Positions 1-9,452 of a stretch of 64,000 bases of DNA are shown piece after piece (position 1 is the first letter of the stretch; each line of letters starts with the position of its first letter). The stretch is from JBAZOO01 sp041648735 (GTDB lineage Bacteria > Verrucomicrobiota > Lentisphaeria > Oligosphaerales > CAITYL01). The position numbers were made by a program, and so were the translations under genes. The notes under the pieces are model-generated. The model searched no databases and was not told the origin of the DNA. It was given only the letters and a program-made list of their open reading frames with translations. The stretch covers positions 22,814 to 86,813 of the forward strand of contig JBAZOO010000015.1 in NCBI GenBank assembly GCA_041648735.1, in the 5' to 3' direction.

Positions 1-3000
1 CGACCGTGATGGCGCCGGCCAGCAGCGCCAGGTTTTTCAGGGAGGATCCGGCCACGTTGAGGCCGACCAGGAAGCCGCCGAGGATGACGAGATAGCCAAG
101 GATGGTGACGAAGGTCTGGCGCGTCGTGTCGTCCATCGGCGTCCGCGCCAGCACCCGTTCCAGGAAGAGGCGCTTGGCCGCCGTGGCCAGCCAGAAGGAG
201 GCGGCGAAGGCCAGCAGCCCCTTGCTGACGCTGCCGATGGTCATGCCCGCGCCAATGGCGTGGTTCCAAAGCCGCAGCCAGCGCTGCCCAGCCTGTTGCG
301 CGGCCTGGACGGCGTCCTGGACCGCGGCGGGGGCGGCGGGGGAAAGGAGGATGTCCGCCAGGAGCCGCCACCACAGCCAGAGCGCCACGGCGGCGGCGGC
401 GGCGGCGACGGCGGTCTGCACGGGGCGCCGCCAAAGCGTGGCGGCTTCACCGGCGCGGCGGAAGAGCCATTTCACCAAAGCCGTGCCGGCGGCGCCGGCG
501 CCGAGCAGCCCGAGGCTGGCGGCGGTGATTTGGAACACTTTTTCGCCCAAGCTGTCGAGGGAGGCAAGCCAGGGGATCACCGCCAGCCCCACGGCCAGGA
601 TGCAGGCCGCGGCCACGCCCGTGCCGAAGACGCGGCGGAGCCGGCTTTCGGAGCGGCGGCTGAGGAAGCGGCCCAGGAGCAGGGGGTGCAGGGCGAGGCG
701 GAAGAAGGCGAGCCAGGCGAAGAAGCCCCAGGCGCGGAACAGCAGGGCATGCATCTCCTCCGTCCCTTCCATTCCCGCGGTGAAGAGGGTGAGCGCGAGG
801 GCGGCAATGCCGCTGGCGGCGAGGAGGCGCAGGGCGAGGAGCATGCCGCCGGCAAGGGTCTGCCGGCCGGGGAAGGTGCGGCCGGGGAAGCCCGCGCACA
901 GCAGGCAGCGCAGGAGATGCCAGGCGCCGGCGCCCGCGAGCCCGGCCGCGGCCAGCCGCGCCGCGGGGTGGGCGGGAAAGAGGCGGGCGAGCAGGCCGGC
1001 CGCGGCCAGGCACGGCACGGTCCAGCGGAGGGCCTGCGCGCCGGCCCAGGCAACGGCGCCGCCGCGGCGCTGCCAGCGGTGCCCCAGCACCGACCCGGCC
1101 GTGGCCACCAGCAGGAGGACGCTGGCCGCCAGCCCGAGGCGCAGCGGGGAGGCGACGCCGGCGTCGCGCCACCGGCCGAGCCGGTAGCTGTGCCAGGTGA
1201 AGACGGCATCGGCCCCGGCGGCGGCCAGGCTGTCGCCGAGGAGCGCGGCCGTGCCCCAGCCAAGGCGCGGGTCTTCCGGTTTCCAGAGCAGCGCCGCGGC
1301 CTGGCGGTCCGTGGCCTGGATCGCGGCCTGGGTATGTTCGAGCCAGCGCTCGGCGATGGCTAGCCGCTCGCGGGTCAGGGTGCGTTGCGCCGCGCGGCAC
1401 AGGAGCTGCGCCGCGACGGCTTGCCGCCGCGCCTTCGCCAGGGCGGCGGCCGCGCTGGCCGGCGGGGGCGGGCCGGCCGGTGCCTCGGCCAGCCGGTCGG
1501 CGGTGGCGAGGAGGCGGGCGAGGAACGGCGGCGTGGCGGCGGGTTTTTCGGCGGCCTGGCGCAGCGTCCACTCGTCCAGCTCCCGGAGGGCGGCCTGGAG
1601 GCTTTCCGGCGCCATGCCCAGTTCCGCGCGCAACCCCTCCACCGTGCCGTCCAGTTTCTGGAGCAGGGTCTTGAAACTGGCCACGTATTGGACGGAGCTG
1701 AGGGCGCTTTCCGCCAGGGCGCGGCGGTCGGCCCCGGTTTCCTCCAGGCTTTTGTCGGCGGCGGCATCGGCGGCGCGGTCGAAACGTTCGCCGGCAAAGG
1801 CCGCGACGGCCTTCTGGCAAGCCAGCCATTCCTTGAGCAGTTCAAGTTCCGCATCCCACCGGCTTTTTTGGGCTTCCGCCAGTTCATAGGCGGCCTTGGC
1901 GGCTTCCTGTTCCGGGCCGCCGTGGGCGTGGCCGAGGGCGGCGAGGGCGGCATCCACGGCCTTGGCGGCGAGGAGCTGTTCCTGGGCGGCCGTTTTCTGG
2001 CGTTCCTCCACCGCGGCCCGCGCGGTGCCGAGGGTGGCGTCGGCGGCATCGGCCAGCGCCTGGAGTTCGGCGGCGCGCAGCTTGGCGGCCTTGCGGCCAA
2101 GCGCGGCCGCATAGGCCTCCTGGACCAGCAGGTCCTGCCGGGCAAACGCCAGGTTCCGGCGGGCGCGGAGATCCAGTTGCCGGTTGAAGAGGAATGCCTC
2201 CTGGCCGGTTGCGAGCTGCCGTTCCAACCAGCGCCGCTCCTCGGCGCGGGCGGCGGCGAGCCGCGCCGCCGTGCCGCCTTCGGCCAACCGGCCGGCCTTT
2301 TCCGCGGGCGGCGGCGGTGGGAGGGCGCACAACTGCCGCTGGAGCAGCCGGCCGCGGAACACGGCGTTCTCCCACCGGGCCTGGCACTTGCGGACCTGCG
2401 CTTTCTGGACCGCGAGTTCCGTGCGGGCGTTCTCGACCTTCTTGTCGCGGGCCGCCACCTCCGCGGCGCTGGCCAGGAGCACCCTGACTTCCAGGCGCCG
2501 CGCCAGTTCCAGGGACGCCAGCCGCCGTTTTTGGCTTTCCACCTCGCGCCCCGTCTCCTCGATCTTCTTGAGGGCGAGCGCCCGGGCTTCATCCGCCGCC
2601 GTCTGGCGTGCCTGCTGGGCGCGGATCTCCGCCTGGACCGCTTCGAGGAGCAGGGGGTCGCTCCCCGCCAGCGCCCCCACCAGTTCGTCCTGGCGGGCGG
2701 CCTGATCCTGGCGGGCGGCGGCGGCCTCGGCCTCGAGGCTTTTCACCGCCGGCAGCAGCCGGCCCCTCGTCGCGGCCTGCTCGTGAAGCGCGCCCGTGAT
2801 TTGGGTTTGGACCTGCGCCAGGGCGGCGTCCGGTCCGGCCGGGCGCGTGAACTCGGCGGCCTGGCTGCCGGCGAGGAGGAGTGTGGCCGTGCCGCAGAGC
2901 AGCAGGAAGCGGGCGGCGGCGGCGGCGCGGCGTGGGGCCGGGGCGGCCGGGGCGGCCGGCAGGGAGCGGGGGAACGGCTGCATAAAAGCGGAAATCCAGG

Positions 3001-3016
3001 TTCGTTTTGTTCTCAT
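1..3016 (-). CDS. MscK/MscS-type mechanosensitive channel, 3' end outside window
   Basis: This large membrane protein is read leftward and leaves the window after about 1,005 codons. The ATG at 3016 begins MRTKRTWISAF, followed by a hydrophobic signal segment (LLLCGTATLLLAG, then SQAAEF). Residues of about 70-520 are charged and alanine-rich with heptad character, typical of the periplasmic coiled-coil domain of MscK (KefA)-like channels. Several hydrophobic segments follow from about residue 600. The last visible residues, RQTFVTILGYLVILGG and then VAGSSLKNLALLAGAITV, match the TM segment that precedes the MscS pore helix. The frame stays open to base 2. The channel should protect against osmotic downshock in the inner membrane. 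The MscS beta domain, which would settle the family, lies off the left edge. Long opposite-strand frames here are antisense shadows. Confidence 0.8.
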   Translation of the reverse strand, partial: MRTKRTWISAFMQPFPRSLPAAPAAPAPRRAAAAARFLLLCGTATLLLAGSQAAEFTRPAGPDAALAQVQTQITGALHEQAATRGRLLPAVKSLEAEAAAARQDQAARQDELVGALAGSDPLLLEAVQAEIRAQQARQTAADEARALALKKIEETGREVESQKRRLASLELARRLEVRVLLASAAEVAARDKKVENARTELAVQKAQVRKCQARWENAVFRGRLLQRQLCALPPPPPAEKAGRLAEGGTAARLAAARAEERRWLERQLATGQEAFLFNRQLDLRARRNLAFARQDLLVQEAYAAALGRKAAKLRAAELQALADAADATLGTARAAVEERQKTAAQEQLLAAKAVDAALAALGHAHGGPEQEAAKAAYELAEAQKSRWDAELELLKEWLACQKAVAAFAGERFDRAADAAADKSLEETGADRRALAESALSSVQYVASFKTLLQKLDGTVEGLRAELGMAPESLQAALRELDEWTLRQAAEKPAATPPFLARLLATADRLAEAPAGPPPPASAAAALAKARRQAVAAQLLCRAAQRTLTRERLAIAERWLEHTQAAIQATDRQAAALLWKPEDPRLGWGTAALLGDSLAAAGADAVFTWHSYRLGRWRDAGVASPLRLGLAASVLLLVATAGSVLGHRWQRRGGAVAWAGAQALRWTVPCLAAAGLLARLFPAHPAARLAAAGLAGAGAWHLLRCLLCAGFPGRTFPGRQTLAGGMLLALRLLAASGIAALALTLFTAGMEGTEEMHALLFRAWGFFAWLAFFRLALHPLLLGRFLSRRSESRLRRVFGTGVAAACILAVGLAVIPWLASLDSLGEKVFQITAASLGLLGAGAAGTALVKWLFRRAGEAATLWRRPVQTAVAAAAAAVALWLWWRLLADILLSPAAPAAVQDAVQAAQQAGQRWLRLWNHAIGAGMTIGSVSKGLLAFAASFWLATAAKRLFLERVLARTPMDDTTRQTFVTILGYLVILGGFLVGLNVAGSSLKNLALLAGAITV

Positions 3017-3089
3017 CGTGCCGGGGCTGACAGTAGCCGCCAAAACCGATTCCGCCAGCGGCCGCGGGGCACTGCCGGGGCGGCGGCCA

Positions 3090-3110
3090 TTGTATTGTAT
3101 AGTATGGGTT
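3090..3110. promoter_or_regulatory. AT-rich divergent promoter region
   Basis: The 182-bp gap between the divergent channel gene (start 3016) and the binding-protein gene (start 3199) contains an isolated AT-rich patch. TATAGT at 3098-3103 faces right, and the reverse strand reads TACAAT facing left. No good -35 box is visible for either direction. This is a likely shared promoter area, inferred only from composition and -10 resemblance. Confidence 0.35.
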
Positions 3111-3198
3111 TCCGGAGCCTCAGCCGGCACCCGCCGGCGGCGCGGGGAAAGGAAGCCGGCGCGGGCGTGGCAGGCCGTTGGGCAAAGGGATGACCGAC

Positions 3199-5121
3199 AT
3201 GAAGCGGATCTGGCTGGCGTGGCTGGCGGGCATCGGATGGCTGGCGGCGGCGTTGCCGGCGGCGGTGGCGCGGGCCGAGCCGGCGTATGCCTTGGGGCTC
3301 TATGGGCCGGCCGACGTCAAGCGGGGGCCGGCGGAGCCCTTCCCCTACGTCAACCCGGCCGCGCCCAAGGGGGGGCGCCTGAACCTCCGCGCCCAGGCGC
3401 CGTTCACCAAGCTCAACCCCTTTTCGCTCAAGGGCGTTCCGGCACCGCTGCTCGACCTGGTGTTCGAGTCGGCGGGGATCAGCTCCGGGGCCGACGACGA
3501 GCCGTTCACCGTCTATGGCCACCTGGCCGAAAGCTTCGACTTGGCGCCCGACCGGCGCTCCCTGACCCTGCGCATCCATCCCGCGGCGCGCTTTGGCGAC
3601 GGCCAGCCGGTGACCGCCGCCGATTTCGTCTTCTCCTTCGAGATCATGCGCGACCCGGAGTACAACCCGATGGCGCGCCAGTACTATGCGGACGTGCTCC
3701 GGGCGGTGGCGGTGGACGCGCGGACCGTCCGCTACGACTTCGCCCGGGCCAACCAGGAGCTGCCGCTGATCACCGCCCAGATGCCAATCCTGCCGCGGCA
3801 TGTCTACGGTGCGCCCGGCAAGCAGTTCGGGCGCGACTTCGACCAGGTCGCCGTCGGCTCCGGGCCCTATGTGGTGGAGCAGGTCGAGTTCGGCAAGTTC
3901 ATCACGGTGCGGCGCAACCCCGAATGGTGGGCGCGGGATTTGCCGCGGAGCCAGGGGCGGTTCAACTTCGACACGATCACCGCCAAGGTCTATCTGGATC
4001 CCGTGCCGCTGAAGGAGGGGTTCAAGGGTGGCGAGTTTGACGTGCTGCTGGTCAACATCGCCAAGGAATGGGCGCTGGACTACCAGGGGCCGTTCGTCCA
4101 GCGCCACTACATCCTCCGCCGCGAGATCCCGCACCGGCGGCCGGCCTCGATGCAGGGCTACGTGTTCAACCAGCGCCGGCCGCTGTTCCAGTCGCTCAAG
4201 CTGCGCCACGCCTTGGCCTTGGCCTTCGACTTCCCCTGGAGCAACGCCAACCTCTTCTTCAACCAGTACACCCGGACCCGCTGTTTCTTCGAGAACAGCC
4301 CCGACCTGACCGATACCGCCCCGCCTTCCGGCGCGGTGCTGGCGCGGCTGCGGGAGCTGCGCGCCAAGCACGGCCCCCTGGCGGTGCCCAAGGCGGCCTT
4401 GGAACAGCCATTGCAGGCACCGGGCGCCGACCTGCCGCCGGCCGAGGCGCTGCGGCTGGCGGGAGTCTTGCTGGACTCCGGCGGCTGGGTGCGCGGGCCC
4501 GACGGCATCCGCGTGCGCGGCGGCCAGCGGCTCGCCTTCGAACTGCTGATCGACGACCCCACCTGGCAGCGCGTCTCCGAACCCTACCAGCAGCGGCTGC
4601 GCGAGCTTGGCGCCGAACTGGCCATCACCCTCTTGCAGCCGCCCGAGTACGAGAAACGGCTGCGGAGCTATGACTTCGACCTGGTCGTCGCCGTCTTCGG
4701 CCACAGCCGCTCGCCCGGCAACGAGCTGCTCGGCTACTTCGGCTCGGCGGCGGCCGCCGCGCCGGGCGGCGCGAACCTCGCGGGGCTCCGGAACCCGGCG
4801 GTGGACGAGGTGCTGGACGGGCTGGTGCGGGCGACCTCGCGCGCGGAGCTGGCCTTCCACTGCCGCCTGCTCGACCGGCTGCTGGTGGCGGAGACCCTGC
4901 TCGTGCCGCATTGGCATCTCAACCGCGACCGTGTCCTGGCCTGGAACAAGTTCGGCCGGCCGGCGCGGCATTGCAGCCAGGAGTTCTTCGAATCGGTGGT
5001 GCGCGACACCTGGTGGGCCGATCCGGAGCGGGAGCGGCGGCGGCGCGCCGCCATGGCCCGCGGCGAAGCGTTGCCACCCGAACTTGAACGTCAACCCACA
5101 CAAACCCCGGAAGCGCCCTAA
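3199..5121 (+). CDS. ABC transporter substrate-binding protein, family 5 (YejA-like)
   Basis: Exported solute-binding protein of the oligopeptide/YejA class, 640 residues, normal for the family. The start at 3199 (MKRIWLAWLAG) is preferred because AAAGGG at 3184-3189 sits nine bases upstream and because it opens directly into a signal peptide ending near ARAEP. An in-frame ATG at 3190 is the alternative. Family signatures: YVNPAAPKGGRLNL, LNPFSLKG, DEPFTVYGHLAES, and FGDGQPVTAADFVFSFE. Known relatives bind peptides such as microcin C for an inner-membrane ABC importer. No permease or ATPase gene is adjacent, so this is an orphan component here. The reading frame is intact. Confidence 0.88.
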   Translation: MKRIWLAWLAGIGWLAAALPAAVARAEPAYALGLYGPADVKRGPAEPFPYVNPAAPKGGRLNLRAQAPFTKLNPFSLKGVPAPLLDLVFESAGISSGADDEPFTVYGHLAESFDLAPDRRSLTLRIHPAARFGDGQPVTAADFVFSFEIMRDPEYNPMARQYYADVLRAVAVDARTVRYDFARANQELPLITAQMPILPRHVYGAPGKQFGRDFDQVAVGSGPYVVEQVEFGKFITVRRNPEWWARDLPRSQGRFNFDTITAKVYLDPVPLKEGFKGGEFDVLLVNIAKEWALDYQGPFVQRHYILRREIPHRRPASMQGYVFNQRRPLFQSLKLRHALALAFDFPWSNANLFFNQYTRTRCFFENSPDLTDTAPPSGAVLARLRELRAKHGPLAVPKAALEQPLQAPGADLPPAEALRLAGVLLDSGGWVRGPDGIRVRGGQRLAFELLIDDPTWQRVSEPYQQRLRELGAELAITLLQPPEYEKRLRSYDFDLVVAVFGHSRSPGNELLGYFGSAAAAAPGGANLAGLRNPAVDEVLDGLVRATSRAELAFHCRLLDRLLVAETLLVPHWHLNRDRVLAWNKFGRPARHCSQEFFESVVRDTWWADPERERRRRAAMARGEALPPELERQPTQTPEAP

Positions 5122-5148
5122 AATCGGCACGCGCCCTCTTTTTGCGCC

Positions 5149-5176
5149 TTGACTTCCCTTCACCCCTCTCTACGTT
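5149..5176 (+). promoter_or_regulatory. Sigma-70-like promoter upstream of the GGQ-domain gene
   Basis: TTGACT (5149-5154), a 16-bp spacer and TACGTT (5171-5176) lie about 95 bp upstream of the start at 5271. The patch is AT-rich compared with its surroundings. Assignment rests on resemblance to the consensus alone. Confidence 0.45.
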
Positions 5177-5270
5177 ACGTTCTTGCCCTGATCGCCAGGA
5201 ATTTCCCGGAGCCCTGAGCGGACGTTCCCGGTGGCGGATGCCGCACCCACGGCGGAAAAGGAGGCGGCGA

Positions 5271-5771
5271 ATGGGCACCATGGCTGAACCGCGGGATGCC
5301 TTGCTGCAATTGCCTGCGGCGGAGCTGCTCCGCCACTGCCGCGTGGACCACCGCCGCGGCAGCGGCCCCGGCGGCCAGAGCCGCAACACCACCGAGTCCG
5401 CCGTCACCGTCACCCATCCCGCCAGTGGCTTGCACGGCTATGCGGACGACACCCGCTCCCAGATCCGCAACCGCGAGCTGGCCCTGCGCCGGCTGCGCCG
5501 GGAACTGGCCCTGGGCTGGCGCCAACCGCCGCCGGCATGCTGGGATGCCCCCGCCGAACCGCCGTCGCCCCATGCGGAATCCTACCCGCTCTGGCTGGCC
5601 CGGCTGCTGGACGTGCTGGCCGGCCATGGCTGGCGGCTGGCCGAAGCGGCCGCCTTTTGCGGAGTCAGCACCGGCCGGCTGGTCCGCCTGCTGGCGCGCG
5701 ACCCGGCGCTCTGGCAGGCGCTGAACCGGGAACGCGCCCGCGCCGGGCTGCCCCTGCTGCGCCGGCCATGA
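5271..5771 (+). CDS. Release-factor-like GGQ (RF-1 domain) protein
   Basis: A 166-residue protein consisting essentially of the peptidyl-tRNA hydrolysis domain of class I release factors. The GGQ loop is visible near residues 34-40 (GSGPGGQSRNTTESAV). There is no codon-recognition domain, so it belongs with small ArfB/PrfH-like rescue factors rather than RF1 or RF2. Family members hydrolyse peptidyl-tRNA on stalled ribosomes. The lysine that normally follows GGQxxNK is replaced: the sequence reads GGQSRNTTE, which differs from canonical GGQHVNK/T. The start at 5271 has AGGAGG six bases upstream (5259-5264); ATG 5280 is a weaker alternative. The exact substrate cannot be told from sequence. 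Confidence 0.8.
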   Translation: MGTMAEPRDALLQLPAAELLRHCRVDHRRGSGPGGQSRNTTESAVTVTHPASGLHGYADDTRSQIRNRELALRRLRRELALGWRQPPPACWDAPAEPPSPHAESYPLWLARLLDVLAGHGWRLAEAAAFCGVSTGRLVRLLARDPALWQALNRERARAGLPLLRRP

Positions 5772-5876
5772 GGCGCCGCGCGGAGGGTTGCAGATGCGGG
5801 ATGAACCGCTACAGTTCCCCGTCCATCCCCGTCTTTCCATGATCGCTGAAGTTGCCCGAAGGTTGGGAATTTCCGT

Positions 5877-6704
5877 ATGAGACAGCTTTTCCGGATGCTG
5901 CTGCTGGGCGGGCTCCTCGTCGTCGCCGGAGCCGGCTGCAAGGACAATGCCGCCCGCCTGCGGGAGGCGGCGCAGGACGTCACCATCGGCAATTGGGTGA
6001 AGGCGGAGGAGCTGACCACCAAGATCCTGAAGAAGGAGAAGGCCAACGTCCCGGCCCTGATCCTGAACGGGCTCGCCCTGTACCACCAGAACCGGCTGGA
6101 GGAGGCGGAGCGGCGGCTGGCCCAGGCCGCGGAGCTGGCGCCGGCGGAGTTCGCCCCCCAATATTTCCATGGCTGGATCCTGGTGCGCCAGGAACGCTAT
6201 GCCGACGCCTTGCCGCCGCTGCGCCAGGCATTCCAGACGCAGCCCCGGCACCAGGAACTGCTGAAGCTGCTCTCCCGCTGCTGCGTCGAGCAGAACCTGC
6301 CGGAGGGGATCCGCTACTTGCAGGTGCTCAGCTCGTTCCCGGAGGTCAACCGCAAGGCCGCCGTCCACAACGCCTTGGGCTATCTCGCCCTCAACCAGCG
6401 CAACTACCCGCTGGCGGAGCGAAAATTCAAAGACGCCTGGATGCGGGAGAACGCCGACCTGACGGCGCCGCGCAACCTGGCGGTGCTCTACGACCAGTAC
6501 TTGAGGAATCCGCGGGAGGCGCTGAGCCATTACCGGGCGTACCATGCCCAGCTTCTCCGCTACGGCCACCAGCAGGAGCTGGCCAGCCAGGTCGAGGCGC
6601 GGATCCGGCAGTTGGAGCGGGAGGCGCCGCGCACCCCCGCCGGCACGCCGCCACGCCCGGCCGCCACGACAAACTCCACCCGGCCGCCAACCCGCCGCCG
6701 CTAA
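5877..6704 (+). CDS. Tetratricopeptide-repeat lipoprotein
   Basis: 275 residues. The N terminus is a lipoprotein signal: MRQLFRMLLLGG, a hydrophobic stretch, then the lipobox AGAGC with Cys21. The mature part is all-helical, with TPR-like units (for example ALILNGLALYHQNRLEEAE and AALPPLRQAFQTQPRH-type repeats) through about residue 240, then a low-complexity Pro/Thr/Arg tail. TPR lipoproteins usually act as assembly scaffolds in the envelope. No partner gene is adjacent, so no specific role is claimed. Confidence 0.75.
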   Translation: MRQLFRMLLLGGLLVVAGAGCKDNAARLREAAQDVTIGNWVKAEELTTKILKKEKANVPALILNGLALYHQNRLEEAERRLAQAAELAPAEFAPQYFHGWILVRQERYADALPPLRQAFQTQPRHQELLKLLSRCCVEQNLPEGIRYLQVLSSFPEVNRKAAVHNALGYLALNQRNYPLAERKFKDAWMRENADLTAPRNLAVLYDQYLRNPREALSHYRAYHAQLLRYGHQQELASQVEARIRQLEREAPRTPAGTPPRPAATTNSTRPPTRRR

Positions 6705-7002
6705 CCCGATCCATTCAGGGGAAGATGAACTCCACGGCGCTGGCCTGAGGTGGCGGGCTGACGGCCATTGCCGCCGGCATCTGGTTCCGGCGCGGTGGCC
6801 GGACTGGGGCGGTTGAACGTGCCGCCAGCAGCCTGGTTGCCAGCCGTAACCAGCCAGGGATTGAATGGTCAAGCGCCGCCCTCCGGGGGTGCATTGGCCG
6901 GTTCCGGCACTATACTAAAGCCGCCTTTTTCGCCCGGCGCCGCCGGCCAGGAACCGCCCCCGGAGCCCATCCAACGGCTGAACCCGAGGTTTGCCGCAAC
7001 CC
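6705..7002. other. Spacer upstream of the rnf cluster
   Basis: Nearly 300 bp without a supportable gene. TATACT at 6911-6916 is a candidate -10 box for rnfC, but no -35 is visible at the right distance. A weak purine-rich stretch lies just before the rnfC start. I see no RNA gene, terminator or repeat here. Confidence 0.4.
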
Positions 7003-8352
7003 ATGAGCAAGCTATGCAGATTCCCCGGCGGCGTGCATCCGCTGTATGACGGCAAGGACCTCTCCGCGGGCGAGGCGGTGCGCTGCCCGCCGCTGCTGCC
7101 AGCCTACATCGTGCCGCTCCAGCAGCACCTCGGCCAGCCCGGCGAATGGGTGGTCAAGAAGGGCGACACGGTGAAGAAGGGGCAGCTCCTGGCCAAGGCC
7201 ACCGGCCTGCTCTGCGTCCCGCTCCACGCCCCCACCAGCGGCGAGATCGCGGCCATCACCACCTGCCCCGGCCCCGCCGGCACCCACGTCCCCGCCGTCG
7301 AACTCCGCGGGGATGGCCGCGACGAGGCCGCCGCCACCCTGGAGCCGATCCCCGCCTGGGAAAGCGCCGCCCCCGAAACCCTCCGCGACCGCGTGCGCGA
7401 CGCCGGCATCGTCGGCATGGGCGGCGCCTCCTTCCCCACCCACGTCAAGCTGAGCCCGCCCCCCAACAAGAGGATCGACACCATCATCCTCAACGGCGTC
7501 GAGTGCGAACCCTTCCTCACCGCCGACGACCGCCTGGAGATCGAGGCGACCGACGCGGTGCTGACCGGCGCGCGCATCTTCCAGCGCATCCTCGGCGCCG
7601 CCCGCGTGGTGGTCGCCATCGAGCACAACAAGCCCGACTCGATCCGGGCCATGCGCGACCGCGCCGCCGCCTTCGGCGTCGAAGTCGCCACGCTGCCGGT
7701 GCGCTACCCGCAGGGCGCGGAAAAGCAGCTCATCTACGCGGTGGCCGGCCGCAAGGTGCCCGCCGGCGCCCTGCCGATGGAAGTCGGCTGCCTGGTGCAG
7801 AACGTCGGCACTGCCGCCGCCACCGCCGCCGCCGTGCTCCAGGGGCAGCCACTCATTGACCGGGTGACGACCATCACCGGCCGCCCGGTCGCCAACCCCG
7901 GCAACTGGCGGCTGCGCATCGGCACGCCGCTCAAGGACGCCCTGGCCTTCGCCGGCGGCGTCACCGGCGAGGTCGCCAAAATCCTCTTCGGCGGCCCGAT
8001 GATGGGCATGGCCCAGTCCTCCCTCGACGTGCCGGTGCTGAAAAACACCTCCGGCATCCTCCTGCTCGGCCCCGGCGAAGTCTCCCCCTACACCTCCGGC
8101 CCCTGCATCCGCTGCGGCGCCTGCGCCGACGCCTGCCCCATGCGCCTCAACCCCAGCGACCTCGGCATCTACATCGAAAACGAACGCTTCGCCGAGGCCG
8201 AGGCCGCCAGCGCCATGGACTGCATCGAGTGCGGCGCCTGCGCCTTCGCCTGCCCCACCCGCCGCCCGCTCGTCCAGCACCTCCGCCGCGCCAAGGCCGA
8301 AATCGCCGCCAACCGCCGGGCCGCCGCCGCGGCCGCGGCCGCCAAGAAATGA
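7003..8352 (+). CDS. rnfC: Electron transport complex subunit RnfC
   Basis: 449-residue peripheral subunit of the Rnf ferredoxin:NAD+ oxidoreductase. The N-terminal part has the biotinyl-lipoyl-like fold (CRFPGGVHPLYDGK, then VVKKGDTVKKGQLLA). The middle is the NADH/FMN-binding SLBB-type region, with GIVGMGGASFPTHVKL and NGVECEPFLTADDR. Two 4Fe-4S motifs follow: CIRCGACADACP near residue 368 and CIECGACAFACP near 407. The ATG at 7003 is used; the upstream in-frame TTG at 6991 is less likely. It heads a tight operon with rnfD, rnfG and rnfE. Known Rnf complexes couple this redox step to Na+ or H+ translocation. Confidence 0.95.
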   Translation: MSKLCRFPGGVHPLYDGKDLSAGEAVRCPPLLPAYIVPLQQHLGQPGEWVVKKGDTVKKGQLLAKATGLLCVPLHAPTSGEIAAITTCPGPAGTHVPAVELRGDGRDEAAATLEPIPAWESAAPETLRDRVRDAGIVGMGGASFPTHVKLSPPPNKRIDTIILNGVECEPFLTADDRLEIEATDAVLTGARIFQRILGAARVVVAIEHNKPDSIRAMRDRAAAFGVEVATLPVRYPQGAEKQLIYAVAGRKVPAGALPMEVGCLVQNVGTAAATAAAVLQGQPLIDRVTTITGRPVANPGNWRLRIGTPLKDALAFAGGVTGEVAKILFGGPMMGMAQSSLDVPVLKNTSGILLLGPGEVSPYTSGPCIRCGACADACPMRLNPSDLGIYIENERFAEAEAASAMDCIECGACAFACPTRRPLVQHLRRAKAEIAANRRAAAAAAAAKK

Positions 8353-8408
8353 CCCCCGCCCTTGCCCCCGGCCGGCCAGCCGCGAACGCCGGGAAGGAAG
8401 CCCACTCC

Positions 8409-9452
8409 ATGACTGAACCCGCCACCACCCCAGCCGCCGCCGAACCCGGCGCGCCCCAGCTCCGGCTGCCGGACGTCTCGAAGCTGATCGTCAGCAGCTC
8501 GCCGCACCTGCACGACCCGCGGGACCTGCGCCGGATCATGCTGCTGGTCATGCTCGCCCTGCTCCCGGCAACCCTCAGCGGCGTCTTCTTCTTCGGCTGG
8601 CGCGCCCTCTGGGTCATCGGCTGGTGCATTGGCGCCGCCATCGCCGTCGAGGCCGGCTGCAACAAGCTCTTCCGCCGCCCCCTCTCGATCGGCGACGGCA
8701 GCGCGGCGCTGACCGGGCTGCTCCTCGGGCTCAACCTCTCCGCCAGCACCCCCTGGTGGGTCTGCGCCATCGGCGCCGCGCTCGCCATCGGCATCGCCAA
8801 GCAGCTCTACGGCGGGCTCGGCTACAACCCCTTCAACCCCGCCCTGGTCGGCCGCGTCGGCCTGCTCATCGCCTTCCCCGCCATCCTCACCACCTGGGTC
8901 AAGACCGCCCCCGGCCAGTTCCTCGCCGACGCCGTGACCACCGCCACCCCCCTCGGCCAATGGAAACTCGGCACCCTGCCGCTTGACCAGGTCTCCTATG
9001 GCGACTTCTTCCTCGGCAACCTCCCCGGCTGCCTCGGCGAAACCTCCAAGGCGGCGCTGCTGCTCGGCGGCCTGCTGCTCATCGCCCTGAAGCTGATCCG
9101 CTGGCAAGTCCCGGCCGCCTACCTCGGCACCGTCGCCCTCATCACCGGCATCGCCCACGCCGCCAGCCCCGCCAAGTTCGCCTCGCTGGAATTCCACCTC
9201 CTCACCGGCGGCCTCTTCCTCGGCGCCTTCTTCATGGCCACCGACATGGTCACCTCCCCCTTCACCCGCCTCGGCGGCATCCTCTTCGGCGCCGGCTGCG
9301 GCGTCATCACCTGCATCATCCGCCTCTGGTGCAACTACCCGGAAGGCGTCAGCTTCTCGATCCTGATCATGAACGCCCTGGTGCCGTTCATTGACCGCCT
9401 CTGCACCACCGGCACGGTCTTTGGCGCCCGCAAGGCGGAGGCCTTCGCATGA
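8409..9452 (+). CDS. rnfD: Electron transport complex subunit RnfD
   Basis: 347-residue integral membrane subunit with about nine to ten hydrophobic segments. Diagnostic stretches are GLGYNPFNPALVGR and DAVTTATPLG. The threonine in the latter is the usual site of covalent FMN attachment in RnfD/NqrB proteins. It starts 56 bp after rnfC ends and overlaps the rnfG start by an ATGA tetranucleotide (9449-9452), which suggests translational coupling. Confidence 0.95.
   Translation: MTEPATTPAAAEPGAPQLRLPDVSKLIVSSSPHLHDPRDLRRIMLLVMLALLPATLSGVFFFGWRALWVIGWCIGAAIAVEAGCNKLFRRPLSIGDGSAALTGLLLGLNLSASTPWWVCAIGAALAIGIAKQLYGGLGYNPFNPALVGRVGLLIAFPAILTTWVKTAPGQFLADAVTTATPLGQWKLGTLPLDQVSYGDFFLGNLPGCLGETSKAALLLGGLLLIALKLIRWQVPAAYLGTVALITGIAHAASPAKFASLEFHLLTGGLFLGAFFMATDMVTSPFTRLGGILFGAGCGVITCIIRLWCNYPEGVSFSILIMNALVPFIDRLCTTGTVFGARKAEAFA

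Noticed and set aside
1385..3193. A 602-codon + strand frame over the channel gene
   Set aside because: Aligned codon by codon against the minus-strand coiled-coil gene, whose translation has a signal peptide and membrane helices; this one is a shadow.
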